A stretch of DNA of 64,000 nt, taken from the NCBI GenBank assembly GCA_910593695.2, contig OU343052.1:10285778-10349777 (forward strand). Direction: 5' to 3'. Positions 37,301 to 46,400 of this stretch are shown one piece after another. Position 1 is the first letter of the stretch. Each line of letters starts with the position of its first letter. This stretch comes from Ocypus olens. Lineage: Eukaryota; Arthropoda; Insecta; Coleoptera; Staphylinidae. Under the pieces are notes generated by a model. The model had not been told where the DNA came from, searched no databases, and saw nothing but the letters and a program-made list of their open reading frames with translations. Made by a program: the position numbers and the translations under genes.

Positions 37301-40300
37301 TCAATTGAAATGTGCAAAAAAATGAAAAAAATAATTAAAATAAATTTTAATTTTTAAGATTTTCGAAAAATTCAGTCGCTTTTGAGATACTACTTTACTT
37401 CATAAATATATCTGGATTTTTTTTCAAGGGCTACGTTATTTTTCAGTCACCCCCGTGCTTAAATGAATTGTTTCAATTAGAATTGATAAATTTAGAAAAA
37501 AAAAATGTATATTTGACTCGGACTTACGGAATACATAGATCTTTCATAAGATTTTTTAAATAATTCAAATGGACACCACGTACGTCAAAATTCTTGTCAA
37601 ACTTTTTAACATTATTTCAATATTTAATGCAATTACAAATGATTTTGGGTAAAATATTATATAATACTCATGTGGAAAATATAAACTTTATCTTGCGGGA
37701 CTAATTACGTACACTCACTCGTATAATAAATAATTATTCTTGAAAATAATTCTTGAATAAAATGATTGCTTAAATTTGATTTTTAAGGCAAAGTTAATTA
37801 AAAACCGAATTTGCAAAAATTTGTAAAAAATACCATTAAAGTTTTCTCTACTTTTTTTTTACGATAAAGATCAAATATCATCAAAGTCGAAGAAGGTAAC
37901 ATGATGGCCACAACACCATTTTTAAAAAATAATATTTTTTTAATTTAACCGCAATTTATAGATTAATAAACTGTATAGTCTTTGTAAATGAATTTTGTTC
38001 ATTTCAAATGTTTCGGATAGATTTTTTCAATATCAACCGTTTCTTGTTTGTTTTTTCTTTACTTTTAATTGCTGTTCTACAAAAAGAAATATATCTGTAT
38101 TGTATTTTATTTGTTTTAGTTTTCTGTCAATACATTTCTTTGAAAACTCTTTTGGACATGCCATGATATTACTTACTTACTTCATATTACTATACTTTAT
38201 CTTTGTAGGTATTTTCTTTACTTTCTCCGTTACGAAGTACGAGAAAGTATTGTGATCGTGAAAATGTTTTTAAATTTTAAGTCGTTCAAATGCCAAATAG
38301 GCGGTGTCTTGGAATTTTTGAAATAAAGACCCCTGTTAGCTATCATTGTAATGTTTTATTTACAAATTTAGAAAAAAACGTATATTTAAATAAAAGGCAT
38401 GTTGTTTAAACTGATTTTTCACGCATAATTACTTGTCAGATAATATAATAATTTAATTTAAATTATTTCTTATAATTGATAACCTTATTAAATTAAATTA
38501 CCGAGTAACAGCAATTACATCTTATGGTTGTTTTTTCCTTATAGTTAAAGAGAATTCATATTGGCGATCTCCTTTCGTCGTATTGTGCTCTTGGCCCTAC
38601 CCTAGACCAGGACTACCTGCACGGGTAGCCCGTAAAGTATCAAATGTCGTCGGGTGGCACGTGTCGGTCATAAATTTCAATTTCTTCACGGTTTGATCTT
38701 GAAAAGGATCACTAATGGTTGGTAGTAAACAAACCGCAAGTTGGACCCTTTGCTGCTGCCGCTGTGGCAAGAATTTCAAAAAATACGCGTAAAAGATTAG
38801 TGGTGGACTTGGAATACGGAGATGAGGGCTTTGAAGAAGGGGCAAAAAAATGTACGCAAGGGCCAGGGGAGAGGAGTAGAAGAGGAGGGAAAGTAGATAA
38901 CATAAGAGGGGGGGTTACTGTGTCGTTTTGAAACGTCACGCAACAAGGCAAGGAAGGGGAGAAGGAGGGGGAAGGAGACGTAAAGATAGAGGTATGAAAT
39001 GTAGCAGGGATAAAATCTAAATGCAAGGAGGGAAGATGGGGAAGGATTTTGAGGTGTGGGTGACGGGGAAAGATATAGTAGGGTTGGTGGAAACGTGGGA
39101 GGAAGTAAAAGCATGGCAACCGGGGGGTTTTAAGTGGTTGATGAAGGAGGTAATAAAACATGCGGCGAAGGGAAGAACGAAGGGTGGGATAATAGTAGGA
39201 CCGGAAGAGAAGACGAAGGAATGCAGAATGGAGTTCACGGAGGGCGGAAGGGGTGAAATATTAACAGAGAGAATACAAGGTAAATGTGGGAGTAGTGTAC
39301 CTCAATAGGAACTGGAATGAGGTGAGAAGGGAAATTGATGATAGGACTGGTGAAGCAGGAAGGTGGGTGATCGTAGGTGACTTTCATGCAAGATTAGTGA
39401 AATTGGGAAGCTGGATTAGTGAAGATGGATCGGAGATAGAAAGGAGTTCACAGGATAAGTGTATTAACGGAAATGGGAAGAGAATGAAGGAGCGGGCGAC
39501 GGAGGAGAGATGGGAGATACTAAATGAGTGCGCGGAAGGAGATTGGGGAGAGAAGAAAACGTACATTGGACCTCAGGGATCACCAGTGATTGATAATGCA
39601 GCAATTAAGTGGTAAGTAAGGAGAATGGAAGTAGAAGAGGTGATTGGGTCAGACCATTGACCGCTAAAAGTAGAGTTACAGGTACGAAAGGGTGAAGAAG
39701 TGAAGCAAGAGCAGGAAGGTGGGAGTCTAGGGAGTGGGATAGGTGCAGTGGAAGGACATAAGATCAATGGAGGAGATGGAGAAGATCATAGTAGGATGCG
39801 GAAGAAAAGTGAAGGGAAAAATGAGGTAAGAGAAGAAGTGGTCCGATGAATAATGTAGACATGTGAAGAGGGAAGTGAGGAAAGCAATGAGAGAATGCAT
39901 AAGGAGCGGAGGAGAGAAGAAGATAGTGGTGAAGGCAAGAAAGAAATATGAGAAGATATGTGAGAGGAAGAAGCAGCAGGTGGCTGAGGAGTAAAGTGAG
40001 TATAAGAACGCGAGGGAGATGTGGAACGTACGGAGGAGAGGGGAAGAGAGAAGGAAGATAGCGGTGTCGTTGGAAGAATGGACCAGGATATGCAGGGAAG
40101 TTAGCGGAGAGCCGAAGGGAGTAGGAGAAGGAGGGAAAGGTGCTGGGCGGAAGAATTCACGGCAGAGGAGGTGGAAAGTGCTTTCAAGAAGGTGAAAGAG
40201 ACGGGCTGAAGGCCGAAATGTGGAAGGAGATTTGGGTGGATCGGAAGAAGAACTTTAGGGAGCCAGTAATTCAAAAGTGGAGGGGACAAGAGACCATGCC

Positions 40301-42784
40301 GACTGCGTGGAGGGTGAGTAGGATAAGAAAGATGTATAACGATCATGTGCACTGGAGGTAGAGGAAAAGGGGATGTTACCAGGATCTCAGGGGGGATTTA
40401 GGAGAGGCAGGGACGCGAGGGAACAGGGTGGTGGAGAGAGAGAGAGAGATGGAAGGTAAAGGAAGTGTGTTTGCGGCATTCCTCTACCTGAAAGCGGCGT
40501 ATGACTCAGGGTAGGATCAGATGTGTGACTCACCGATTTTATCCATCTTTGGCGCACGTGTAGGTCATAACTAGGAGTGTAACAGATGCAAGTAATAGGG
40601 CGCACTATTCAGCCGTTTTCGAGAAAAAATGTTTTTTTAATTTGTTATTCATTCGTATGTTTATACACCTTTTGCGTTAACAAACCTTTTGGCGCATCGA
40701 TAAAACCTCCGATTCGTAGTCGGAAGGTCGAACGATCGAACCCCATTGTTGAAGTTGGGTTCATTCATTTTCCTTTTATAGTTTTTATAAATCCATGTAT
40801 ATTTAACCTTTAATAGTCACTAGGGGTGTGATACACCCCTGTATTTTTTTGACGTTGAATAAGGCCCTGAAATTGAAAGTAAACGAGACATGTTACTCCA
40901 TCTACAGATAGTTTGAACCTTCTATTGCGGACCCTAATAGGTATTATTTGAGCTCACGCGTCTGTTAATGTGGTACCTGTTTGAGTCGACTCGTGAAAAA
41001 TTGTGGGGTGTACGACATCCCGTGTGATCATTGTGCCAGAAAAAAAATTCTGAGCATTTTTTTCTCTGTGGATTATTCCGAGATTGCCGACACACAAGCG
41101 CTTCGATATTTATTCCAGAAGAAGCGACAAAAAGTCGCACATGCTATGTCGCAGTTGCGAGAAGTCGATGTGCGACATACATCGCACATATTTATATGTG
41201 CGTCGAATGGTCTTTTGGGATCGAATAATCATCTTTTACATTATAATAGCCTGTTTTCTTCATAATAATAGTTTTAAAAATATCTTCATATTCATATATA
41301 ACATTAAATTGACTTTATATCAGAAAAATACTAATATAATTTTTTCGTAAAAAATCCCACCTTCGATTGTGAAAATAAATATACTTTTTGGAAAGGTTTG
41401 GAAAGGTCGCGAAATATATTAATACCACTTGGAATGATACTATTTCAGGTTCAAACTATTTTTTTTTAGCTGAAAATTGAAATTACTATCGTATTTTTTG
41501 CAAAAAAACTCAAATTTTGCGGATTTTTTTTTGCAACATTTTTTTTTCACATGTAAAGTTGCAGGTTTCGAAAACTATTCACATATTCTTATAACTAGAG
41601 GTTCAAAACTTATCCCAAATTGTTTTTTTTTTGTTATTTGTCAATTTAACAATAATTGACCGAAGTTCAAAAGCGTGGGGTGTACCACACCCCGAATGAC
41701 TATTACGTAATTTTTCGGAGGTGTTAGTATTAAGGGTTAAATATCTTAATTTTAGAATCAATAAATTTTTTTCTCAAAAACGGCTGAATAGTGCGCTCTA
41801 TTACTTGCACCTGTTACACTCCTAGTCATGACCTACACGTGTGCCAAAGTTGGATCAAATCGGTGAGTCACACATCTGATCCTCTCCTTGTCAGTGCCGA
41901 TGGAGAGTATGCTAGAGTGCGAGAACGGTAAAATATAAGACGAACATGTGGCAGTTAGGAGAGGAGAGATTGGTGAAGGCGATGTGGTGGCCATGTGTGA
42001 ATGGATAATGTATGAGAGGGTGGGGTTGGCGGAGGCGGAGGTACAAGTTGGTGTGCTCATAAATTAACTTTACTTATGTCAAAAAGTCAGGCTAAATTTA
42101 TTATAATTTTTAATTGTGTTGGTAGTACAAGACATTTAATTATCGCTATCATGCACGAAAAAAGTATACTGGACACAATTTTGGCTACAAATCGCACATG
42201 TGATATGTTTGCCGAAGAATAAGCCTATTTTCTACATTAAACATATAGTGTTATGCCTTTAATTCAAAAATAATTTGAATCTGTGTTGTGGGTTAGTACG
42301 TAACAACTTCAAATAAAAGGGTTTCTTGATCTTAGAAAGGAAACCATACTTACGGGGACGCTCTGGCCAGCCTGGGCCAGCAGCCTGGTCCTCTTTCCAA
42401 AGCCTGCTGCATCAAATATGGATATTTAATAACGCCTTGTCTCGTTCGTTTACACAAAATGTAGTGGGCTGCAAACTGAAATTACGATGATATATTTCCA
42501 TTTTATGTAAATAAATTACCCTTACATAAACGTGAAGACCCAGCAAACATAAAAATGCAATAAAAATACACGATATAAAACCATTAATCCACCCTGAATT
42601 CTTAAATGCTTCCGGCATTAAGATGATTCCCGTTCCAATGGCAGCTTTCAGCATATTTGCATACCCTTCGCCATAGCTAAAATTTTACAATTGTATTGCA
42701 TGTTTTCAGGATTATCATGTTTATTTTAACTTTGTGGTATGTTCCAGTGGCCTATTCACATAAGGATTATACTCTTGTTCTGTC
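22131..42784 (-). CDS. Proton-coupled amino acid transporter-like protein (SLC36/PAT), spliced, 5' incomplete
   Basis: Seven exons join at GT-AG sites with consistent phase: 42731-42784, 42526-42676, 42354-42475, 33755-34121, 33524-33702, 22444-22619, 22131-22381, giving about 432 codons. Family landmarks appear in order: EQEYNPYVNRPLEHTT (the NPYxxRxxEHPT motif), MLKAAIGTGIILMPEAFKNS (TM1), FFLIFHQLGTCCIYVLFVSQ, GTFLFSLEAVAI, LLGFIGYWKYGDEIKDAIIL, FISFGIQCYVPVKIIWEEY and AAIPLLGLLTSLIGTIALTT, ending with WKDLLLIVAAFLGFIFGNYV. By family it is a multi-pass membrane protein moving small amino acids with protons across plasma or lysosomal membranes. The start exon is not seen; the 54-nt first exon begins inside a codon. 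No stops or frameshifts occur, so the gene looks functional. Substrate cannot be inferred. Confidence 0.88.
22444..22619 (-). CDS. PAT transporter exon f
   Basis: 176 nt, acceptor TTTTGTAG, donor GTAATA. It encodes LADVCKIMYAICIFISFGIQ, then CYVPVKIIWEEYLRTRLKNS and WQYLVRICTVLFT. It is separated from exon e by 10.9 kb of transposon-filled intron. Confidence 0.9.
22641..23745 (+). repeat. Dispersed repeat X, copy B (split by foldback C)
   Basis: Matches the reverse complement of 7480-7800 on either side of the foldback at 22858-23626. The right part continues CTCGGAAGAGAATGC, CCCCCTCGGGATACAATTTT and TTTCTCTCCCTTGATATA. Confidence 0.7.
22858..23626. repeat. Foldback element C, AGGGTGTTTCAGACC termini
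   Basis: TAGGGTGTTTCAGACCACCC at the left is inverted at the right. The arms of about 170 bp also share CACACCACATGAT (inverse) and CCCCCTGGGGCGGG (inverse). The interior is AT-rich without coding. The insertion point is a TATA stretch of repeat X, and the unoccupied site is visible in copy A near 7597. A diverged remnant lies at 34310-34470. Confidence 0.8.
23746..24831. other. No gene recognised (intronic)
   Basis: AT-rich intron sequence of the transporter gene without recognisable elements. Confidence 0.4.
24832..26640. repeat. Long foldback element family B, copy 2
   Basis: Begins TACCGGGTGACCCAGGGATC and ends with the inverse AGATCCGTGGGTCACCCC, which lacks the final CGGTA. The arms fold around a centre near 25735 and carry the same inner CAGGGTGTCAACATACGC and GGGACACCCTGTA motifs as copy 1. 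It lies within the 10.9-kb intron of the transporter gene. Confidence 0.85.
26645..27690 (+). pseudogene. DUF7869-like (transposase-like) gene relic
   Basis: Successive plus-strand frames give CREFNIAFNSPASDICNLCE (zinc-binding type Cys pair), then YCFDLQQVQPLPKTPVSDAF with YLRQVSYYTFCVVG, then FYTWIEDEAGRG, then EDVTMLRLFFDGCGGQNKNS, FPVRGHSFLPADRVFGRVET, and a C-terminal VTDPDLEWYK tail. I recognise this as the widespread insect protein family annotated as DUF7869. The acidic residues in FDLQ, DGCGGQNKN and DRVFGRVE look like a DDE-type nuclease triad; that reading is my inference. Frameshifts at about 26815 and 27050 and a missing segment after QNKNSHI make this copy defective. Confidence 0.6.
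27691..28149. other. No gene recognised (intronic)
   Basis: AT-rich sequence following the DUF7869-like relic. Confidence 0.4.
28150..28400 (+). pseudogene. LINE reverse-transcriptase C-terminal fragment
   Basis: YSYRTRNSVNHYGPLFFNKL, STEIETLNYKKLKTQVKQLL and KKTYYKNSLTEIL match the layout of the end of non-LTR ORF2 proteins (TRN..., YNKLP..., FK..LK.fL..kaYys). A related C-terminal piece is at 47850-48350. Only this short tail is present. Confidence 0.5.
28455..28536. repeat. 82-bp mini inverted-repeat element
   Basis: ATTTTTACTGGGCTCACTTG and its exact inverse enclose a 38-bp GC-richer centre (TGTGAGGCAAGCGACACAGG). It is a small MITE or hairpin. Confidence 0.65.
28795..29975 (+). pseudogene. 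Crypton-like tyrosine recombinase gene, with introns, inactivated
   Basis: Starts at ATG 28795 (MAEAYISIQALADAASVEIL). A core-binding-like part runs to about 29237, followed by the catalytic part: GVYGGCRRKELC (catalytic Arg), a stretch VKDEEAVTVVKILDTKTR, GHCYRRTSATLLANAGADVL (HxxR motif) and TVAENYVAESM (candidate nucleophile Tyr, in another frame). Two spliceosomal introns are apparent: 28972-29021 (GTAAGT...TTTTAG) and 29238-29300 (GTAAAA...TTGCAG). Splicing them joins EQ to SNKYKLSSLW and FLL to VIIIFGVYGG. Internal stops (28930s, 29090s, 29355) and frameshifts make it non-functional. By family such enzymes move circular Crypton elements; the match here rests on motifs only. Confidence 0.65.
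30100..30660 (+). repeat. About 175-bp tandem repeat, ~3.5 units
   Basis: Units marked by GGC(G/T)(G/A)CACTGAAG-like sequence followed by AACTTCAGTATAACAATTTA, then a TGATTATTT stretch and TTTTAAAAATTTCAAGTTGG; they start near 30105, 30285, 30462 and 30620. The copies are diverged. Confidence 0.65.
30847..30894. repeat. 48-bp hairpin
   Basis: GGTTTTGGCCC and its inverse GGGCCAAAACC enclose CTCGGCTTCGAGTCAGTG. Possibly a very small MITE. Confidence 0.5.
30940..31985 (+). repeat. Hairpin minisatellite H, ~150-bp tandem units
   Basis: Seven or so units. Each carries ACTTTCTCCGTACAAACTAC followed by GGGAAAGT (an 11-bp-stem hairpin), then TTGTGATCGTAAAAAAA, a TTTCGTTGATTCCGACAATT stretch and a GTCTGTCTGTCTGTCAT run. 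The hairpins fall near 31069, 31208, 31366, 31518, 31664, 31815 and 31950. Open frames across it (for example 31325-32009) are artefacts of the repeat. Confidence 0.85.
31986..33523. other. No gene recognised (intronic)
   Basis: Mixed AT-rich sequence upstream of transporter exon e. A minus-strand open frame pair at 32336-32730 contains basic stretches (KLKRRTVVQNSKKLAKSRKM) but resembles nothing I know. Confidence 0.4.
33524..33702 (-). CDS. PAT transporter exon e
   Basis: 179 nt, acceptor CACTAG, donor GTAAGT. It encodes VIAIEAEMTNPAIF and LFGVLNVSWVTITIIYALLG, then FIGYWKYGDEIKDAIILNLP. Confidence 0.9.
33755..34121 (-). CDS. PAT transporter exon d
   Basis: 367 nt, acceptor TCCCTAG, donor GTAAGT. 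It encodes four hydrophobic segments, beginning YIVNFFLIFHQLGTCCIYVL, with a glycosylation-free loop QDLPALGERAHFGPIGAYPL, and ending at LFSLEAVAI. Phase matches exon c exactly (two plus one base). Confidence 0.9.
34205..34470. repeat. Diverged remnant of foldback C
   Basis: GCAATAAAAAATGAGGGTTC and the following CCACTGGGGTGGAA line up with the inner right arm of the foldback at 22858-23626 (GCAATAAAAAATAGGGGTAC, CCCCGCCCCAGGGGG). The termini are not preserved. Confidence 0.45.
34868..35524 (+). pseudogene. R1-like LINE: 5' region and ORF1 start
   Basis: A GC-richer leader (34868-35100) is followed by an open frame from ATG 35102. It encodes a charged protein with a coiled-coil-like stretch (LFEKLEGRLDEYNEHIKELK, EEKRKLTDRIVKLENMEEIR) and a following RRKNMVLNGVSEEGDVEKLV segment, like LINE ORF1 proteins. 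The open frame stops at 35522. ORF2-like sequence of similar lysine/glutamate-rich composition resumes at about 38740, so the two are probably one element interrupted by 3.2 kb of insertions; that link is an inference. Confidence 0.55.
35525..36506. other. Insertion sequence with inverted partner at 38.6 kb
   Basis: A CpG-richer stretch (35500-35940) containing CGGCACGTGGCCCTACCCGA, CATACTTTACGG and GCAGGTAGTCC that is partly inverted at 38595-38680. This suggests that 35.5-38.7 kb is one inserted element or an inverted pair. No coding signal. 35941-36506 is AT-rich. Confidence 0.45.
36507..37078 (+). repeat. Long foldback element family B, copy 3 (deletion derivative)
   Basis: Starts TACCGGGTTACCCAGGGATC and follows the left arm of copies 1 and 2 to about 36990, then jumps to the inner right arm (TTTTTCCTGAAAATGCATAG, AAAATCAGCAGAAGG) and ends abruptly at 37078. 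The centre and the right terminus are deleted. Confidence 0.8.
37079..38214. other. No gene recognised (intronic)
   Basis: AT-rich. The stretch GAAATTGAGTGTTAAATGTA near 37150 recurs near 7170, hinting at another dispersed repeat. Confidence 0.4.
38215..38260 (+). repeat. Single hairpin of minisatellite H
   Basis: ACTTTCTCCGTTACGAAGTA then CGAGAAAGTATTGTGATCGTG, the same module as in the tandem array at 30940-31985 and the single unit at 13245-13350. Confidence 0.65.
38740..40511 (+). pseudogene. R1-like LINE ORF2: endonuclease and start of RT, degenerate
   Basis: Endonuclease-type segments appear at GLVETWEEVKAWQPGGFKWL (about 39080), GRWVIVGDFHARL (about 39360-39400, the Asp-Asn-type catalytic loop with Asn changed to His) and WEILNECAEGDWGEKKTYIG. 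Further on QGGFRRGRDAR and FAAFLYLKAAYDS (about 40390-40510) are reverse-transcriptase motifs, the latter including the catalytic Asp. Stops and frameshifts abound. It is broken at about 40511 by an inverted-repeat element and appears to resume at 41884. The layout and lysine/glutamate-rich composition resemble insect R1-clade LINEs. Confidence 0.6.
40512..41883. mobile_element. Inverted-repeat transposon P inside the LINE
   Basis: About 115-bp inverted ends: left GGATCAGATGTGTGACTCAC through CATAACTAGGAGTGTAAC to 40628, right inverse from 41765 to 41883. A lone end is at 12898-13016. The interior contains a piggyBac relic (40803-41740) and a tRNA-like stretch at about 40690-40745 with an anticodon-arm-like hairpin (TCCGATTCGTAGTCGGA). 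No transposase belonging to element P itself is present. Confidence 0.7.
40803..41740 (-). mobile_element. piggyBac-type element relic flanked by TTAA
   Basis: Left end TTAACCTTTAATAGTCACTA then GGGGTGTGATACACCCC; right end (inverse) TTAACCCTTAATA and, further in, GGGGTGTGGTACACCCC. TTAA duplication plus CCYT-starting ends is the piggyBac signature. The minus strand near 41080-41215 reads MCDVCRTSTSRN and FCRFFWNKYR, like the cysteine-rich C-terminal domain of piggyBac transposases. The rest of the transposase is gone. Confidence 0.7.
41884..42062 (+). pseudogene. R1-like LINE fragment beyond insertion P
   Basis: GC- and GA-rich sequence of the same composition as 38.9-40.5 kb resumes right after element P and ends at about 42062. 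No motif is clear, so the link is by composition and position only. Confidence 0.35.
42354..42475 (-). CDS. PAT transporter exon c
   Basis: 122 nt, acceptor AATTTCAG, donor GTAAGT. It encodes FAAHYILCKRTRQGV and KYPYLMQQALERGP, the loop after the second helix. It ends with two bases of a codon completed by exon d, 8.2 kb away. Confidence 0.82.
42526..42676 (-). CDS. PAT transporter exon b
   Basis: 151 nt, acceptor TTTTAG, donor GTAAGG. Joined to exon a it reads HTTNYGEGYANMLKAAIGTG, then the first membrane helix and the start of the second (FISCIFIAFLCLLGLHVY). Confidence 0.88.
42731..42784 (-). CDS. PAT transporter exon a (first visible)
   Basis: 54 nt between an acceptor CCCTACAG and a donor GTTAAA. 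It encodes TEQEYNPYVNRPLEHTT, the conserved cytoplasmic N-terminal motif. It starts with the third base of a codon, so at least one upstream exon exists beyond the visible part of the gene. Confidence 0.8.
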
Positions 42785-43275
42785 CTGTAGGGTGAAATAT
42801 ATATTTAATATAAATGATAATAGCAATATAGATTACTTACATTTTGATTGAATTTTAGTAAATCGTGACAATTACTAATTTGTCAGTTAAGTGTCAGGCT
42901 GCTGCGCCAATGAGATAATGATTCATTAGCCTATAAATAAATATGCCCATTAACACTTTGTTGACCGGTAATTTTACACAGAACCTATGTCATGTCACCG
43001 GCTATTGCGTCATCTATTTCTGCTGCTATGGCCATGGCTTTTTTGCCGTTTTGGTGGTATAATGTCAAATAATAAGAAATGGTTGATGAATACATTACGC
43101 AATACAAGTGCCAATTAATTACAGTTGAAAAATTTTAATGAATTTTATTATTATTATTATTATTAAATATTTTATTAAATTTGTTAAATGCATTTTCAGT
43201 TAAGATAATCGTATGCGTAAACTGTGGTAATTCGTTTCATCGCAACTGCGGTTTAAAGAAAAAAGGAATAATAAA
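42785..43275. other. No gene recognised
   Basis: Upstream side of the first visible transporter exon. A minus-strand ATG near 43035 followed by AIAAEIDDAIAGDMT does not connect in phase with exon a. At 43181-43260 the plus strand encodes CVNCGNSFHRNCGLKKK, a short Cys/His motif of unknown origin. Confidence 0.35.
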
Positions 43276-43440
43276 GGGTGAGCGTTCCTGTGTTATATTC
43301 ACGAGACACTTAGGCACTGTTTCAAAAAAATCCACGTGGCTGGGCAGTGTCCCAGAACGATTAAGAGCCGTGCCAAGATCTCGCAACATTGTATTACAAT
43401 GTAACACTTGTCAACGGGGGGTTGCAGCGACGGGGTGAAA
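43276..43440 (-). repeat. Inverted fragment of the 47-kb LTR-like sequence
   Basis: 43276-43406 is the inverse of 47361-47490 (CCACGTGGCTGGGCAGTGTC, then GCCAAGATCTCGCAACATTG). The following ACACTTGTCAACGGGGGGTT is instead a direct match to about 46827-46850 in the gag-like start region. The fragment is therefore a rearranged junction. Confidence 0.6.
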
Positions 43441-46400
43441 ACCGCCCTCGATGACTTCCAGCTCTTGAAGTCGGTGTCGCTATTAGAACAGCACAAGAAC
43501 AGACAAGGATGGGGCAGAAGCAGAATAATTCTGGTAGGCGCGATAACGATCGCTATTATTTAAACACGGATGAGACAGTAAAATAATGTTCAAAGTTCAA
43601 GAAAATATATCCCCAAAATCAACAATAAAAGTCACGGAAAGAAATAGTCACCAACACTTCACTTGGTTCGCACCGGGAAGCCCGACGAGTTCGCGGAGAA
43701 GTGACCGGCGGCTCGGCGGCAAAGACAGTGGCGGCAAGGGCAGCGGCGGGGACGGCGACGGCATCGGCAGTGGTGGCGACGGCATCGGCCGTAGCGTGCC
43801 GTCGTTGGGTAGGCGGCTGCGGCGTCGTTGGATCGGCGGCGGCGGCGTCGCACAGTGGGTCAGGGGGGGGTCCAAAAGCGCGCATGGCTAAAAAAAAAGC
43901 CGCCATAATGTCGATCTGCCTTAGTGATGCGTTTATATACACCCTATAGATTAGCGATACAAACTTGAATAACCCCCATTTTAATCGGGGTCGAAGTAGG
44001 CACAGTTTGAATTGCTTCGATTTTGAAGACGCATGTGAAATCATGCTAATATCTTGACAACTTTGGAAAGCTGTAACTTTTAAGAGGCTGGATTAACCTG
44101 GATGAAATATGGGGTCCTCGAAAGGTGTGAAAATGAAGAATTTTTCGTGATGGTTTCATCACCGCCAACTGCAGCCGAACAAAATAACGGCGATTTTACT
44201 AACGGAACGATGTAACGAAATTTTGTTGTCAAATTTGGAAGACAATAACTTTTGGGACTGGGTAGGACTAGGGATCAGATTACAAGGGCTCGAAAGCCCT
44301 GAAAATGGAGAATATTTTACCACAGTTTCATCACCGCCTGTCATCGCCCGGCAAAATGGCGGCTTTTTCTACGATATTTTGCCGAAAATTCCGCAACCAC
44401 CCTAAATGTTGTTACAAGTGCGGATAAATGAATAAAATAAATAAATAAATAAACAAATAAATAAATAATCACATAATTGAATACATACATGTTTCATTAA
44501 ATGTTAATTTATTCAATAAAGTAAAGTACAATTATCTTGGTGTCTCGTAGACACATGTTTACTGTTTTTGTCTCTCGGAAGACGTTCAGCTCGTTTTCGA
44601 TATTGAGATTTTGAATGGTTTCGAATGGTTCTGACCAGTTGCGGAATTTTTTCGTAATAGTTTTTGCAAAAATTTTTCGGTTGGTGCGGCACAGTTCAGA
44701 AATACAGTTTAGAAGATGTTTTGAAAAAATTTTGAACGTCACAGAAGGCCGATGCGCGCTTTTGGACCCGTTTCGTCCCACTGTGCGTCGTTGGATCGGC
44801 GGCTACGGCGTCGTTGGATCGACAGATGCGGTGTCGGTGACGGCGGTCTGCGGCGACTGTTGTAGTTGTTCTGAGTCGACTGATTGTGTTTCGTCTGCTT
44901 GTTGAACAACGACTGCTTAGTTTCATCTCCTTGTCTGGGGAGCTCTCCACAGCCTTTTATGGGGCGCACGCCCTACTCTTCTCCGGGTTGCGGATGGTGG
45001 TGGTGGTAGGGTGTGATGGAAGCGTCGAGGTCGGCGCACGTGTTCGAACCGGCAAATTGCTCTTCCAAAAACAATTTGGGTTCGAACCGATTTCGTCACG
45101 TAGGCATCGGGAGGCGGATCGACAGTCCATTGAAAACGGTCTTAACGACGTCCTCGATGGGAAGATGCACAGCGGCGGAGGCGTATTCCTTCATTGTGTC
45201 TTACTAGCAGCCGTACTTCTTCGAAAATTATCTCGTTTGGAAATTTCAATAATGCGGATTTATGTTAATTTTGAAAAAGGAGCAATGGTTAACTCGTAAC
45301 CTGCAAATTAAGATAAACGGCCCCGGAAAACGCGAGAATTTTGAAGAGCGTAGAAAGTATGTACATGTGATGGCTGCCAGTTGAAGTCGTCATCGTGGTT
45401 ATGTTATTACATTTGGTGCGGCGGGGATGAGCTTCCATCCTGATGTGCACTAGCACGGCTGCTACCAAGACGTTTGGTTTCTCTCTCTCCAGTCCTTGGG
45501 GGCGGCTGGTGCATCGGACGCCGGCGCCGTGTACGGAGCTGCTGGACCTGGAGATGGTCTGGTTAGATGTTGTCATCTATTTCATGGGCGCTACTGCATG
45601 TGTTCCTGCATGCAGGCGGGTGGTTGTAGGTGGTGTGTCTGGGCTGGTACTGCTAGGTGGTACCTGCGTGTCATCAGGAGGAGGTGAATTGTTCGGGTTG
45701 TCGTTCATGGCGCACTAAAGCGTTCATGAGGGCACTTACACTACGTTATTGCGTCTTTTCGCGGGGCACTAACACTAAGTATACAATTGTCAATGGTCGC
45801 GGTCGCGGTCACTCGCATCACGATTCGCGGGTCCGTAATCGTGATGGCAACTTCGGTGGCGGCCATGGTTGTAGCGGGTCGCCTCTCGTAGGCGGGGCGG
45901 TCGCTGCTTGCGGCGTCTAAAGCAGCTGGTGTGGCGTCTTTGTTTGACGAGAAGTTGCAGGTGGGCTGGAGGGCGTCGCTTTCTCGGGTGGTTGCAATGT
46001 CTGGGACGGCTGGTGCGGCGTCTTTGATGATCCAATTTCTATGGATATCACGGCGTCTGTGGATACTACGGCATCTGCGGATGACTCGTAGGCAGCGCTT
46101 CTTCAGGCGTCGTCTGCTGGAAAAGACGCCGGGCTCTACTGCGGGTTTCCGTCTGACTACAAAGATAGCTTTCGGACGGCCCCGGTAAGTCCCTCTTTGT
46201 GACCAAAGAGAGGTGCAGCATCGTGATTGGCGGCGGAACGATCAGCGGCGTCTTGTTCCTCTGGCGTCGGTCGGCAGGCAATTTCAGCGTAGCTGCTGCT
46301 ACGTAGCGGCACGGCCCCGGTGATTCCTTGTTTGGTAAAGGCTGTGGAGACGGTGAAGGTGGTGGCATAGGTACGACGGTGATGGCTGCGATGATGACGG

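Noticed and set aside
38597..39238. Proline/serine-rich minus-strand open frames
   Set aside because: Antisense of a GA-rich LINE ORF2; no protein features.
40690..40745. tRNA gene with a good anticodon-arm hairpin
   Set aside because: The T arm does not pair and no box B consensus follows; it is part of inverted-repeat element P.
43010..43040. Start exon of the transporter (ATG with AIAAEIDDAIAGDM)
   Set aside because: No donor leaves the two bases needed to join exon 42731-42784, and a stop follows soon.
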